Below, piece after piece: positions 18,804 through 27,490 of a stretch of DNA of 64,000 bases; positions within the stretch are counted from its first letter, which is position 1; each line of letters opens with the position of its first letter. Origin of the DNA: Gillisia limnaea DSM 15749 (GTDB lineage Bacteria; Bacteroidota; Bacteroidia; Flavobacteriales; Flavobacteriaceae); the NCBI RefSeq assembly GCF_000243235.1, contig NZ_JH594606.1, positions 1,011,752 to 1,075,751 on the forward strand, given 5' to 3'. The translations under genes and the position numbers were made by a program. Below the pieces are notes generated by a model. It worked only from the letters and a program-made list of their open reading frames with translations. It was not told the origin of the DNA and did no database searches.

Positions 18804-19232
18804 ATGTCCAAACATTTGACAATTGCAGTAGATTTTGACGGAACAATTGTAGAAAACCGGTTTCCAAATATTGGCAAACCAATTTTATTTGCCCTGGAAA
18901 CATTGAAAAAATTACAGGAAGAAGGACATCAGTTGATTTTATGGACCTATAGATCCGGGAATGAATTACAGGAAGCCGTGGCGTTTTGCAATTCTAAAGG
19001 GATCTATTTCTACTCGGTTAACAAAAGTTATCCGGAGGAAGAATATGATCATTCCATCAGCCGAAAAATTCAGGCAGATATTTTTATAGACGACAGGAAT
19101 ATTGGGGGATTGCTAGGTTGGGGAGAAGTTTATCTTAGGTTGGGCAACGAATCCTCAAACGAAGCAGAAAAAATCCTTCAGAAAAAAAAATCAAAAAAAA
19201 GCATATTGAGCTTGTTTAAATCTAAATTATGA
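18804..19232 (+). CDS. HAD-like hydrolase of the BT0820 type
   Basis: A 142-residue haloacid-dehalogenase-type protein. Motif I is IAVDFDGTIVEN, with the nucleophile Asp10 and Asp12. Motif II is LILWTYRSG and the acidic motif IV is ADIFIDDRNIGG. The sequence resembles the small BT0820-type HAD proteins of Bacteroidota. The C-terminal tail is lysine- and serine-rich. The -7-like box TAACTTTA (18791-18798) gives a short leader. The stop overlaps the start of the methionine aminopeptidase gene (ATGA). The substrate is unknown. Confidence 0.82.
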   Translation: MSKHLTIAVDFDGTIVENRFPNIGKPILFALETLKKLQEEGHQLILWTYRSGNELQEAVAFCNSKGIYFYSVNKSYPEEEYDHSISRKIQADIFIDDRNIGGLLGWGEVYLRLGNESSNEAEKILQKKKSKKSILSLFKSKL

Positions 19233-20044
19233 TAATTACCAAAACAAGGGAAGAAATAGAATTGATGCGGGAAAGCGCCCTGGTGGTTTCCAGAACCCTT
19301 GGAATGATCGCTTCAGAAATAAAACCAGGAATCACAACCCTTCAGTTGGATAAATTGGCAGAAGAGTTTATAAGGGAGGAAGGAGCAATTCCCGGATTTT
19401 TAGGATTATATGATTTTCCAAATTCGCTCTGCATGAGCCCAAATGCTCAGGTTGTTCATGGAATTCCAAACAACATTCCCCTGGTGGAAGGCGATATTAT
19501 CTCCATAGATTGCGGAGCCCTTAAAAATGGCTTTTACGGAGATCACGCTTACACTTTTGGTATAGGAGAAATTTCAGAAGACACTAAAAAACTATTACAA
19601 GTAACCAAAGAATCACTTTATAAAGGAATAGAAGAATTTCGAATTGGCAACCGGGTTGGGGATGTTGGGTTTGCTATTCAAAAATATTGTGAAGCTCATG
19701 GATATGGGGTTGTGCGTGAATTGGTGGGTCATGGACTGGGAAAAACTATGCATGAAGATCCCGAAATGCCAAATTACGGGAAACGTGGTCGTGGAAAGAA
19801 ATTTATTGAAGGAATGGTTGTCGCAATTGAACCTATGATTAATTTAGGAACAAAAAATATCAAACAGCTTAAAGATGGCTGGACAATACTCACGGAAGAT
19901 AATAAGCCAAGTGCACATTTTGAGCACAATGTGGCAATTGTAGATGGAAAACCTGAGTTGCTTTCCACCTTTAAGTATATTTATGAAGCATTGGGTATCG
20001 AAAGTACCGAAGAAGATAAATACAAGACTAAAGTATATGATTAA
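19229..20044 (+). CDS. map: Type I methionine aminopeptidase
   Basis: Removes N-terminal methionine from nascent proteins. The 271-residue pita-bread enzyme has the expected metal ligands: Asp in ISIDCGALKNGFYGDHA (two aspartates), His in HGLGKTMHEDPEMPNYG, Glu in VAIEPMINLG and Glu in HFEHNVAIV. The substrate-pocket histidine is in NAQVVHGIP. It is translationally coupled upstream to the HAD-like gene (ATGA overlap) and overlaps the downstream NUMOD4/HNH-like gene by eight bases, forming a compact operon. Confidence 0.96.
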   Translation: MIITKTREEIELMRESALVVSRTLGMIASEIKPGITTLQLDKLAEEFIREEGAIPGFLGLYDFPNSLCMSPNAQVVHGIPNNIPLVEGDIISIDCGALKNGFYGDHAYTFGIGEISEDTKKLLQVTKESLYKGIEEFRIGNRVGDVGFAIQKYCEAHGYGVVRELVGHGLGKTMHEDPEMPNYGKRGRGKKFIEGMVVAIEPMINLGTKNIKQLKDGWTILTEDNKPSAHFEHNVAIVDGKPELLSTFKYIYEALGIESTEEDKYKTKVYD

Positions 20045-20600
20045 GAACTATCGTCAGGAACAGTGGAAAACCTTGCACAAGGAAACTTGGCAGGATAGAT
20101 TTGTATATAAGGTATCCAGTTATGGACGTATTATAAGCTTTGTAAAAAATCCAGAGGGGGAAATGCTCAAGGGTGGAAAGACAGTAGGCTACCCTTCTTT
20201 TGTGGTACATCTAAAAAACGGGAAAAAGAAAAATTATTATTTCCACAGGGTTATAGCCGAATTATTTTTAGATAAAGCAGAGGATGCAGATTTTGTAATT
20301 CACAAGAATTACGAAAAACATGAGAACGAGGCAAATAATCTTGCCTGGGTTAATAAAGCGGAGTGGGTACAACACCAGTATGGAAATCCCAACGTTCAGG
20401 AAAATAAGCTAAAACGGAAATTGAGAAAAGTGACCTCCTATTCCAAGCTGTCCTATGCTCAGGCAGTGATCCTCAAAAAGAAATTACTTGATCCCAACCG
20501 CAAAACCAGGATTAGGATTTTAGCCAAACAATTTGGAGTTTCAGAAATGCAATTGTACAGGATCAAATCCGGAGAAAACTGGGGTGATATTAAAGTATGA
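20037..20600 (+). CDS. NUMOD4/HNH homing-endonuclease-like protein
   Basis: A frame is open from 19944, but the ATG at 20037 (187 residues) avoids a long overlap with map and starts at the domain. Residues about 8-40 look like NUMOD4 (W-x-D-R-F-V-Y-K-V-S-S-Y-G-R-I-I-S). Residues about 70-110 match an HNH-type homing endonuclease core (YFHRVIAELFLD, NNLAWVNKAEW), but the usual NHxDGNxxNN block reads IHKNYEKHENEANN, so the nuclease centre seems altered. The C-terminus (ILAKQFGVSEMQLYRIKSGE) is a DNA-binding helix-turn-helix. It overlaps map by eight bases and the next gene by four. Probably a domesticated DNA- or RNA-binding protein. Confidence 0.75.
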   Translation: MIKNYRQEQWKTLHKETWQDRFVYKVSSYGRIISFVKNPEGEMLKGGKTVGYPSFVVHLKNGKKKNYYFHRVIAELFLDKAEDADFVIHKNYEKHENEANNLAWVNKAEWVQHQYGNPNVQENKLKRKLRKVTSYSKLSYAQAVILKKKLLDPNRKTRIRILAKQFGVSEMQLYRIKSGENWGDIKV

Positions 20601-21388
20601 TAAAACAGCTTTTTAGACTCACCTTAAATTCCATCCCACGTCCTCTTCTAATAAGATTGAGTTATTTGGCAAAACCAGTTCTTCAGTTCGCCTTAAAAGG
20701 ATCTTCCTATGTAGATCCTATCGATGGGAAAAGTTTCAGAAAATTTTTACCTTATGGATATGAAAATCAGCGGGAAAACGTACTCTCCCCTTCCACCCTT
20801 TCTCTGGAACGCCACAGGGTTTTATGGCTGTATCTTAAAAATGAAACCGAATTCTTTTCCAAAAAGTTGAAGGTTTTACATTTTGCACCAGAGCAGGCAT
20901 TTTATAAACGATTCCGGAAATTATCCAATTTAGAGTATACCACCACCGACTTAAATTCGCCGCTCGCGGATGTAAAAGCAGATATTTGTGATTTGCCTTT
21001 TGAAGATGACACCTACGAATTCATCCTTTGCAATCACGTTTTAGAACATATTCCGGATGATACAAAAGCGATGCAGGAAATCTATAGGATCCTTAAGCCT
21101 GGAGGAACCGCCATTTTACAAATTCCGCAGGATTTGAACAGGGAATTCACATTTCAGGATGACAGTATAACTTCACAAAAAGAACGGGCCAGAATATTTG
21201 GCCAATATGACCACGTTAGGATTTACGGAAAAGATTTTTTTCAGAAATTGAGAGCTATAGGTTTTGAAGTGGAAGAAGTGGATTATAGTTCCGGGTTAAC
21301 TTCTTCTGAAATCAACAAATATCGCCTTGCTAAAGGAGAAATTATACCTGTATGCACCAAGCCCATAAGCCCATCAATCAAAGTTTAG
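20597..21388 (+). CDS. Class I SAM-dependent methyltransferase
   Basis: A 263-residue Rossmann-fold methyltransferase of the Methyltransf_11 type. The N-terminal basic segment PRPLLIRLSYLAKPVLQ precedes the catalytic domain. The fold's strands are seen in KVLHFAPEQAF (motif I, with APEQ replacing the common GxGxG), TTDLNSPLADVKADICDLPF and FILCNHVLEHIPDD, then IYRILKPGGTAILQIPQ. The ATG overlaps the previous gene's stop by four bases. Its 3' end overlaps the 3' end of the convergent apbE gene by 15 bases. The substrate is unknown; similar Flavobacteria genes are often linked to sugar or surface modification. Confidence 0.85.
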   Translation: MIKQLFRLTLNSIPRPLLIRLSYLAKPVLQFALKGSSYVDPIDGKSFRKFLPYGYENQRENVLSPSTLSLERHRVLWLYLKNETEFFSKKLKVLHFAPEQAFYKRFRKLSNLEYTTTDLNSPLADVKADICDLPFEDDTYEFILCNHVLEHIPDDTKAMQEIYRILKPGGTAILQIPQDLNREFTFQDDSITSQKERARIFGQYDHVRIYGKDFFQKLRAIGFEVEEVDYSSGLTSSEINKYRLAKGEIIPVCTKPISPSIKV

Positions 21389-22411
21389 AGCGTCTTTAAA
21401 TCCCTGTGAAGTATAAACATTCACATCTTCATCGGCTTCTGTATAAATAAAATACACGTCCACGTCTTCCAGATTATTCAGCATTTCTTTAGATTTTTCA
21501 AAACCCATGGCCATAAAGGCGGTTGCATATCCATCGGCCAAAGCGCAATTCTCTGCTAAAACAGAAACACTCAATAAATTGCTTTTTTCAGGCTTACCGC
21601 TTAAAGGGTTTATAGTATGTACAAAACGCTCCCCGGTAACACTATCTATCCTAAATTTTCTATAGTTTCCAGATGTAGCCATCGCCCGATTTTTAAGATT
21701 CAAAGTGGCCTGGAGCGTTCTGTTCCCCTCGGTTTGTAGAGGATTATCTATGGCCACGACCCAGGGTTGCTGCCTACCCTGGTTAATCCCTTTCGCAACA
21801 AGTTCCCCTCCCAGTTCAATCAAATAATCTTCTACATTTCTACTGTTGAGATAGCGGGCAATGACATCTACGGTATACCCTTTCGCGATGGCATTAAAAT
21901 CTATATAGACTCCGGGAAGCTGTTTCTCAATTGTATTATCTAAAGTTAGCTCCAGTTTATTAAAACCAACATACTGCAATATCGAATCGATTTCTGAGGA
22001 GCTTAAAGAATCCAGATTTTTATCGGGTCCAAAGCCATATGCATTTACAAGATTACCTACTGTAGGGTCAAAATACCCATCACTCTCCTTATATATTTTT
22101 TCTGAATACCGAAAAACCTCTTTAAAATTCTCATCAACCTTTATTCCTGTTGACCCTAAATTGATCTTAGATATATCTGAATCCTCCTGATACGTGCTCA
22201 TAGAGTTGTTTATGACGCCAAATATAGAATCTAAACCCGCAGCCAAATTCAATTCTTCGGGATGAAAAAATTTAAGCTGGTACGTAGTACCCAAAGCGGT
22301 TCCTGTAAAGATTTGTTCATTTGGTCCCTTTTTTTCACAACCGGTAAAAGCAACTACCAAAAAGCTGACAACAACTAATAACTGACTTTTAAATCTCCTG
22401 TAATCCATCAT
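21374..22411 (-). CDS. apbE: FAD:protein FMN transferase ApbE, lipoprotein
   Basis: Transfers FMN from FAD onto threonine residues of target proteins, here presumably NqrB and NqrC. It is a 345-residue lipoprotein (lipobox-like AFTGC near residue 25). ApbE signatures include GTALGTTYQLKFF, the YGFGPDKNLD region, IDFNAIAKGYTVDVIA, LIELGGELVAKG, and the metal/FAD-binding end SVLAENCALADGYATAFMAMG. It begins 23 bases inside the preceding 119-residue gene, so the two are coupled. The pair sits directly downstream of the nqr operon but beyond its terminator. Direct functional linkage to NQR is inferred from the known biochemistry. Confidence 0.95.
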   Translation of the reverse strand: MMDYRRFKSQLLVVVSFLVVAFTGCEKKGPNEQIFTGTALGTTYQLKFFHPEELNLAAGLDSIFGVINNSMSTYQEDSDISKINLGSTGIKVDENFKEVFRYSEKIYKESDGYFDPTVGNLVNAYGFGPDKNLDSLSSSEIDSILQYVGFNKLELTLDNTIEKQLPGVYIDFNAIAKGYTVDVIARYLNSRNVEDYLIELGGELVAKGINQGRQQPWVVAIDNPLQTEGNRTLQATLNLKNRAMATSGNYRKFRIDSVTGERFVHTINPLSGKPEKSNLLSVSVLAENCALADGYATAFMAMGFEKSKEMLNNLEDVDVYFIYTEADEDVNVYTSQGFKDALNFD

Positions 22412-22748
22412 AATTCACAATATAATCTTCATCTTTTGTAATAGGTAATTCATAATCTTTGGAATTCGCGATACCCACCCCGGCATAAAAAGTCCTGGCA
22501 TTAAATTTAAGGGCGTGTTCCCTGATACCTTCCATAAAGATCTGGTCGATTTTTTTAGGATCATCGGGATAAAGAACTGCCCTTACCACTACAAAATGGA
22601 GCTTCTTTTCCTTTAAAGCCACAAATTGCGGATTGGTTTTTAACTCACTTTTAATTCCCAGAAACTCATATCCCTGATCTTCGAGATCCTTCCCAACGAT
22701 ATTCATCGCCAGGTTATGAAGTTCCTGTTTGTTTAGTTCATTTTTCAT
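22389..22748 (-). CDS. Small conserved protein linked to nqr and apbE
   Basis: A 119-residue soluble protein with no signal peptide and a mixed alpha/beta sequence (LHFVVVRAVLYPDDPKKIDQ, KFNARTFYAGVGIANSKDYE). Homologues in Flavobacteria are often labelled Na+-translocating NADH-quinone reductase subunit F because of their position, but it lacks the ferredoxin cysteines and FAD/NADH motifs of true NqrF, so that name appears misapplied. It overlaps apbE by 23 bases and lies 112 bases after the nqrF terminator. A role in NQR assembly or flavinylation is inferred only from position. Confidence 0.75.
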   Translation of the reverse strand: MKNELNKQELHNLAMNIVGKDLEDQGYEFLGIKSELKTNPQFVALKEKKLHFVVVRAVLYPDDPKKIDQIFMEGIREHALKFNARTFYAGVGIANSKDYELPITKDEDYIVNYDGLQEI

Positions 22749-22804
22749 AGCAAGTTCTAAAATACGAATATTACAGCGGTATAAAACAGAAGTTGTACTA
22801 ATAA

Positions 22805-22840
22805 AAATGGACCTACTGAAAATTCAGCAGGTCCATTTGT
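22805..22840. terminator. Terminator at the end of the nqr operon
   Basis: AAATGGACCTACTGAA and TTCAGCAGGTCCATTT form a long, nearly perfect stem (one G-T pair) with a two-base centre. On the minus strand it is followed by TTTATT. It lies between nqrF and the 119-residue gene, so readthrough to apbE would have to pass it. Confidence 0.85.
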
Positions 22841-22860
22841 AGCGATAGATAATTTAAATA

Positions 22861-24150
22861 TTATCCTCCAAAATCATCAAATCTTACGTTTTCCGGCGGC
22901 ACTCCATAATCGTCTGTCATTTGTTGTACAGCCTTATTCATAAGTGGAGGTCCACAGAAGTAATATTCAATATCTTCTGGTTCTTCGTGAAATTTCAAAT
23001 AGTTATCAATTACAACCTGGTGAATGAAACCTACAAAACCATCCCCTTCATCTTCAATATCTTTTTTAACCTTCCAGTTATCCTCTTCCATAGGTTCAGA
23101 TAAAGCCAAATAAAATTTAAAGTTAGGGAAATCTTTTTCCAAGGCTCTGAAATGATCTGTGTAGAACAATTCTCGTTTAGAACGACCACCATACCAGAAA
23201 GTAACCTTTCTTCCTGTTTTCGCAGTTCGGAAAAGGTGATATAAATGCGAACGCATTGGAGCCATTCCGGCACCACCACCTACATATAACATTTCCGACT
23301 CGCTTTCATTGATAAAGAATTCTCCGTAAGGTCCTGAAATAACAACTTTATCGCCTTCTTTTCTGTCAAAAATGTAGGATGAAGCAATCCCGGGATTCAC
23401 ATCCATCCATCCGTTTGTAGCTCTGTCAAAGGGAGGCGTTGCAATACGCACATTCAACATAACCCTTCTTCCTTCTGCAGGATATGAGGCCATTGAATAG
23501 GCGCGTTCTACCGTTTCCTTGTTTTTCATTACCAACGGCCATAATTTGAATTTATCCCATTCGTCCTTAAATTTTTCAGGATCTCCGGGATGTTCTTCAG
23601 GATGGGCGGAAATATCCATATCCTTGAACTGAACCTCACAGGAAGGAATTTCAATTTGAATATATCCTCCTGCTTTGTAATCCATATCTTCAGGAATTTC
23701 AACAACAAATTCCTTGATAAAAGAGGCCACGTTGTAATTGCTCACTACGGTAGCTTCCCATTTCTTAATTCCAAAAACCTCTTCCGGGATCTGGATTTTC
23801 ATATCCTGTTTTACCTTTACCTGGCAACCAAGCCGCCAACCGTTGGCAATTTCTTTCCTTGTAAAGTTAGGTTCCTCAATTGGCAGAATGGCTCCACCGC
23901 CTTCAGAGACTATACATTTACATTGTAAGCAGGTACCCCCACCACCACAGGCAGAAGGTAAGAATAACTTGTTTTCACTTAAAGTTGAAAGCAATGTCCC
24001 ACCGGAACCAACCTCAAGATCCTTTTCGCCGTTTATTTTTATTGTAACCGGTCCCGAAGGAACTAATTTTGCCTTGGCTCCCAATAGCAGGGAAACCAAT
24101 AATAAAATTAATACCAGGAATATAATTACACTTGCGATAATAACTGTCAT
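22861..24150 (-). CDS. nqrF: Na+-translocating NADH:quinone reductase subunit F
   Basis: Electron entry subunit of NQR: oxidises NADH and passes electrons through FAD and a 2Fe-2S centre. At 429 residues it has one N-terminal transmembrane helix (residues about 3-24). The plant-type ferredoxin cysteines are at Cys68, Cys74, Cys77 ([12 protein letters not shown]) and Cys109 (RLGCQ). The FAD-binding RAYSMASYP and the NADH-binding [13 protein letters not shown] are present, with the C-terminal [10 protein letters not shown] and the terminal FDDFGG. It is the last gene of the operon. Confidence 0.97.
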   Translation of the reverse strand: MTVIIASVIIFLVLILLLVSLLLGAKAKLVPSGPVTIKINGEKDLEVGSGGTLLSTLSENKLFLPSACGGGGTCLQCKCIVSEGGGAILPIEEPNFTRKEIANGWRLGCQVKVKQDMKIQIPEEVFGIKKWEATVVSNYNVASFIKEFVVEIPEDMDYKAGGYIQIEIPSCEVQFKDMDISAHPEEHPGDPEKFKDEWDKFKLWPLVMKNKETVERAYSMASYPAEGRRVMLNVRIATPPFDRATNGWMDVNPGIASSYIFDRKEGDKVVISGPYGEFFINESESEMLYVGGGAGMAPMRSHLYHLFRTAKTGRKVTFWYGGRSKRELFYTDHFRALEKDFPNFKFYLALSEPMEEDNWKVKKDIEDEGDGFVGFIHQVVIDNYLKFHEEPEDIEYYFCGPPLMNKAVQQMTDDYGVPPENVRFDDFGG

Positions 24151-24165
24151 TATTTCTATTTTTTA

Positions 24166-24780
24166 TTAAATTTCAATTCCCATAAAGCTCATAAACCCTA
24201 TTGCCATAAGCCCTGTAATAATAAAGGTAATCCCAAGACCTTTTAAGGGTGCAGGCACATTGGAATAAGCTATTTTTTCACGAATGGCTGCTATTGCCAG
24301 AATAGCCAGGAACCATCCCACTCCACTTCCAAGACCATATGTTATAGCTTCGGAAACCGCATCAAAACTTTTTTGTTGCATAAATAAAGATCCACCCAAG
24401 ATAGCACAATTTACAGCGATTAGAGGTAAAAATATACCCAGAGCCCCGTACAATGCCGGTGCAAATTTCTCAACAATCATCTCTACCAATTGTACCATAG
24501 AAGCGATTACCGCAATAAACATTATAAAACTTAAAAAGCTTAAGTCAATATAGGCATATTCAGGATTCAACCATTCTAAAGCTCCCGGCCTCAATAAATA
24601 TTGATCTAACAAGTAGTTGATTGGCACTGTAATTCCCAAAACAAATATTACCGCAGCTCCTAAACCAACAGCTGTCTTTACCGTTTTTGATACCGCCAAA
24701 TAGGAACACATTCCCAGGAAGTAGGCAAAAATCATATTTTCTATGAAAATACTTCGTACAAATAAATTTACATATTCCAT
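24166..24780 (-). CDS. nqrE: Na+-translocating NADH:quinone reductase subunit E
   Basis: Integral membrane subunit of the NQR sodium pump, 204 residues with about six transmembrane helices. It belongs to the RnfA/NqrE family, whose symmetric half-helices in NqrD and NqrE hold an iron site. The conserved [19 protein letters not shown] and the [12 protein letters not shown] segment, each with a cysteine ligand, are visible. The C-terminus reads [13 protein letters not shown]. It sits 15 bases before nqrF within a contiguous operon. Confidence 0.97.
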   Translation of the reverse strand: MEYVNLFVRSIFIENMIFAYFLGMCSYLAVSKTVKTAVGLGAAVIFVLGITVPINYLLDQYLLRPGALEWLNPEYAYIDLSFLSFIMFIAVIASMVQLVEMIVEKFAPALYGALGIFLPLIAVNCAILGGSLFMQQKSFDAVSEAITYGLGSGVGWFLAILAIAAIREKIAYSNVPAPLKGLGITFIITGLMAIGFMSFMGIEI

Positions 24781-24803
24781 AATTCTAATTTTGCTGTTGA
24801 AAT

Positions 24804-25550
24804 TTAGTTTTGTTCGATTAACTTACGGTTCCTTGCACGTTGCACCCATATAAGGATACCTACAATAATAAGGGCCATAGGGGATAACAACATCAATCCA
24901 TTATTCTCATATCCAAATGAGTAAAGTCCGGTAGATTCTGCCATTGTAGCAGCTTTGTGACCCAATACTTCAAAACCAAATAATTTCCCAGATCCCAGTA
25001 ATTCTCTAAAAAAGGCTACTATTATCAATATTATTCCGTATCCCGCAGCATTACCAATTCCATCAAGAAAGGATTTATAAACCCCGTTACCCAAAGCAAA
25101 AGCCTCGAGACGTCCCATGATAATACAGTTGGTTATAATAAGTCCCACAAATACCGATAATTGCTTACTCACATCATAGGCATACGCTTTTAAAACCTGA
25201 TCTACCAAAATAACCAGGGAAGCAACGATAATAAGTTGTACAATGATCCGGATCCTGTTTGGAATAAGGTTTCGCAAAATGGAAACGATCATGTTTGAAA
25301 ACGCCATTACTGCGGTTACTGCCAAAGCCATAACGACTGCCGGCTCCAATTGAACCGTGATGGCCAATGCCGAACAAATACCCAATACCTGAACGGTGAT
25401 AGGATTGTTATCATCAAGAGGATCTGACAATAATTTTCTGTTATTTTTCGATAGAAAATGTTCCCGCTCTGCCGTATTGGACAGGAATAAGATCATTTCT
25501 TTCTTTTTCGCCTCCTTTTCTACAGAAGTTGATGTTATCTCTTTAGCCAT
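24804..25550 (-). CDS. nqrD: Na+-translocating NADH:quinone reductase subunit D
   Basis: Membrane subunit homologous to NqrE and RnfE, 248 residues. It has an N-terminal extension (about 1-45), lysine- and glutamate-rich at the start, followed by [23 protein letters not shown]. The inner cysteine-containing motif is in [20 protein letters not shown]. Six helices are predicted, ending [20 protein letters not shown]. It is longer than the roughly 210-residue proteobacterial NqrD because of the N-terminal extension, as is common in Bacteroidota. It follows nqrC by two bases. Confidence 0.96.
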   Translation of the reverse strand: MAKEITSTSVEKEAKKKEMILFLSNTAEREHFLSKNNRKLLSDPLDDNNPITVQVLGICSALAITVQLEPAVVMALAVTAVMAFSNMIVSILRNLIPNRIRIIVQLIIVASLVILVDQVLKAYAYDVSKQLSVFVGLIITNCIIMGRLEAFALGNGVYKSFLDGIGNAAGYGIILIIVAFFRELLGSGKLFGFEVLGHKAATMAESTGLYSFGYENNGLMLLSPMALIIVGILIWVQRARNRKLIEQN

Positions 25551-25552
25551 AA

Positions 25553-26296
25553 TTATTGAATTGCTACTTTAATTTCCTGTTGTGTTTTGAAGTAAGGCAA
25601 ATAGTGTTGAAGTCTTTCTGAAATCATATCAGAAACCCCATCCCCGGTTATAGTCGCACCGGAAATAGCATCTACTTTAAAATCAGACTTATCCGTAGGA
25701 TCGGGACTTCCTTTAACTACCGAAACTCCAATTAGGTTGCCGCTTTCATCAAATATCTTTTCATCTGTAAATCGCTCCCTGAACCATACCTGAGTGATTT
25801 CAGCGCCTAATCCCGGTGTTTCGGCCTTATGGTCAAAAACAGCTCCTTTTATAGTATTTACATCATCTTTAAGTGCGATATATCCCCAAATGGCATCCCA
25901 TAAACCTTTTCCTCTAAGAGGCACAATATAATATTTCTCTCCTTCTATATCTGCTATATATAAAGGGAAGACTTGATTTGGTGCTGGCCTTTTCAATTCT
26001 TTTGCCAGGTCTACCGTAAAGGCATCTGCTTGTTCATTAACACTTCCATCAGAATTTAGTGCTATCGTTTCGGTAATGTATTGATTGTATAATTCTTCAG
26101 ATCCTGCCCTATCGACTTCAATACCTACAGTTGCAAGGATATTCTGCATTTTCTCCTGACGAACATTTTCGTTTTGTAATGGCTGCAATGAAGTCGCTGC
26201 AAAAGCGAGTACGCTTCCAACTACTACAACCATTATAATAGCAAACATAAATGTGTACCCGTTGCTATTTGTTTTATTTACTGCTTTCTCTTCCAT
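25553..26296 (-). CDS. nqrC: Na+-translocating NADH:quinone reductase subunit C
   Basis: NQR subunit carrying a covalently bound FMN. It is 247 residues with one N-terminal transmembrane helix (about 15-35) and a periplasmic FMN-binding domain. The flavinylation motif SGAT is at 212-215, with Thr215 the expected attachment site added by ApbE. The conserved [13 protein letters not shown] and [12 protein letters not shown] segments support the assignment. The gene is tightly spaced in the operon, two bases from both nqrB and nqrD. Confidence 0.97.
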   Translation of the reverse strand: MEEKAVNKTNSNGYTFMFAIIMVVVVGSVLAFAATSLQPLQNENVRQEKMQNILATVGIEVDRAGSEELYNQYITETIALNSDGSVNEQADAFTVDLAKELKRPAPNQVFPLYIADIEGEKYYIVPLRGKGLWDAIWGYIALKDDVNTIKGAVFDHKAETPGLGAEITQVWFRERFTDEKIFDESGNLIGVSVVKGSPDPTDKSDFKVDAISGATITGDGVSDMISERLQHYLPYFKTQQEIKVAIQ

Positions 26297-26298
26297 AA

Positions 26299-27477
26299 CT
26301 AAACTGCTGTTTTAATTTGTGTGGCACCAGATAATCGTTTCTTTCTGCTTTTCACATTGGCCTGTATCACATAATGATCTATAACCGGTGCAAATACATT
26401 CATCAATAATATAGCCAACATGATCCCTTCGGGATAAGCCGGATTAAAAATCCTTATCATCACCGCAAATAATCCTATTAAAAATCCATAGATCCATTTT
26501 CCCTTTACTGTCTGCGCAGCAGAGACCGGATCGGTTGCCATAAATACAACTCCAAAAGCCAGTCCTCCAACAATTAAATGTTGATACCAGGGAAAGTTCG
26601 TAAGATTGTTCCCCTCAACACCCATGGATGGTAATGCATTGAAAATAAGTGCCATTACTGCAGCTCCTATAAATCCGCTCAAAATAATCCTCCAGCTTCC
26701 TACTTTGGTAAGTATTAGCAGGAGGGCTCCTGCTAAAATACAGATGGTGGAAGTTTCTGCAATAGATCCCGGTATTACCCCGGAAAACATATTCATCACA
26801 CTGTATTCTACATTTTCTCCGGCTGCAAGTGTACCCAATATAGTTTCTCCGGAAACTGCATCTACGCTGCTTGCTTCACTCACCCACACTTTGTTACCAG
26901 ACATATATGTTGGGTACGCAAAGAAAGCGAAAGCCCTGGCCGTTAAAGCAGGGTTTAAAATATTCATCCCTGTTCCTCCAAATGCTTCTTTTCCAATTAC
27001 CACAGCAAATACTACAGAAAGTGCAACCATCCACAGCGGTATATCTATAGGCATGATCATTGGAATTAAAAGTCCGGTCACCAAATAACCCTCATTTACC
27101 TCATGTCCTCTAATAATAGCAAAAAGAAATTCAAGACCTAGTCCAACTCCGTAAGACACCGCAATCATTGGAACAATCTTCAAGGCACCGTGTCCAAAAG
27201 CTTCCCAGAAACCAACTTCGGTTTGAATTTGCGACAGGTATTGATATCCACCGTTCCACATTCCAAATATAAGAGCAGGTACTAAAGCCAGAACCACGGT
27301 AATCATAGTCCTCTTTAAATCTACTGCATCCCTTATATGAGCTCCTTTTTGAGTTGTGTGATTGGGCGTATACAAGAAGGTGTCCAACGCGTTGATAGCA
27401 GGAGCATATTTCTCAAGTTTTTTTCCCTTTTGAAAGGGCTCTTTAAATTTATCTAATCTTTGTCTTATCCATTCCAT
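26299..27477 (-). CDS. nqrB: Na+-translocating NADH:quinone reductase subunit B
   Basis: Main sodium-translocating membrane subunit of NQR, 392 residues with about ten transmembrane helices, binding riboflavin and covalent FMN. Conserved stretches include GYLVTGLLIPMIMPIDIPLW, KEAFGGTGMNILNPALTARA and FMATDPVSAAQTVKGKW. The expected FMN-attachment threonine lies in DAVSGETIL: Thr212 in SGET rather than the usual SGAT. Start: ATG at 27477, 14 bases after nqrA. The location of apbE downstream fits a need for flavinylation. Confidence 0.97.
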   Translation of the reverse strand: MEWIRQRLDKFKEPFQKGKKLEKYAPAINALDTFLYTPNHTTQKGAHIRDAVDLKRTMITVVLALVPALIFGMWNGGYQYLSQIQTEVGFWEAFGHGALKIVPMIAVSYGVGLGLEFLFAIIRGHEVNEGYLVTGLLIPMIMPIDIPLWMVALSVVFAVVIGKEAFGGTGMNILNPALTARAFAFFAYPTYMSGNKVWVSEASSVDAVSGETILGTLAAGENVEYSVMNMFSGVIPGSIAETSTICILAGALLLILTKVGSWRIILSGFIGAAVMALIFNALPSMGVEGNNLTNFPWYQHLIVGGLAFGVVFMATDPVSAAQTVKGKWIYGFLIGLFAVMIRIFNPAYPEGIMLAILLMNVFAPVIDHYVIQANVKSRKKRLSGATQIKTAV

Positions 27478-27490
27478 AATAAAAAATATT

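Noticed and set aside
19944-20036. Upstream extension of the NUMOD4/HNH-like gene
   Set aside because: The extra 31 residues lie entirely within the map coding sequence in another frame and are not part of the NUMOD4 domain.
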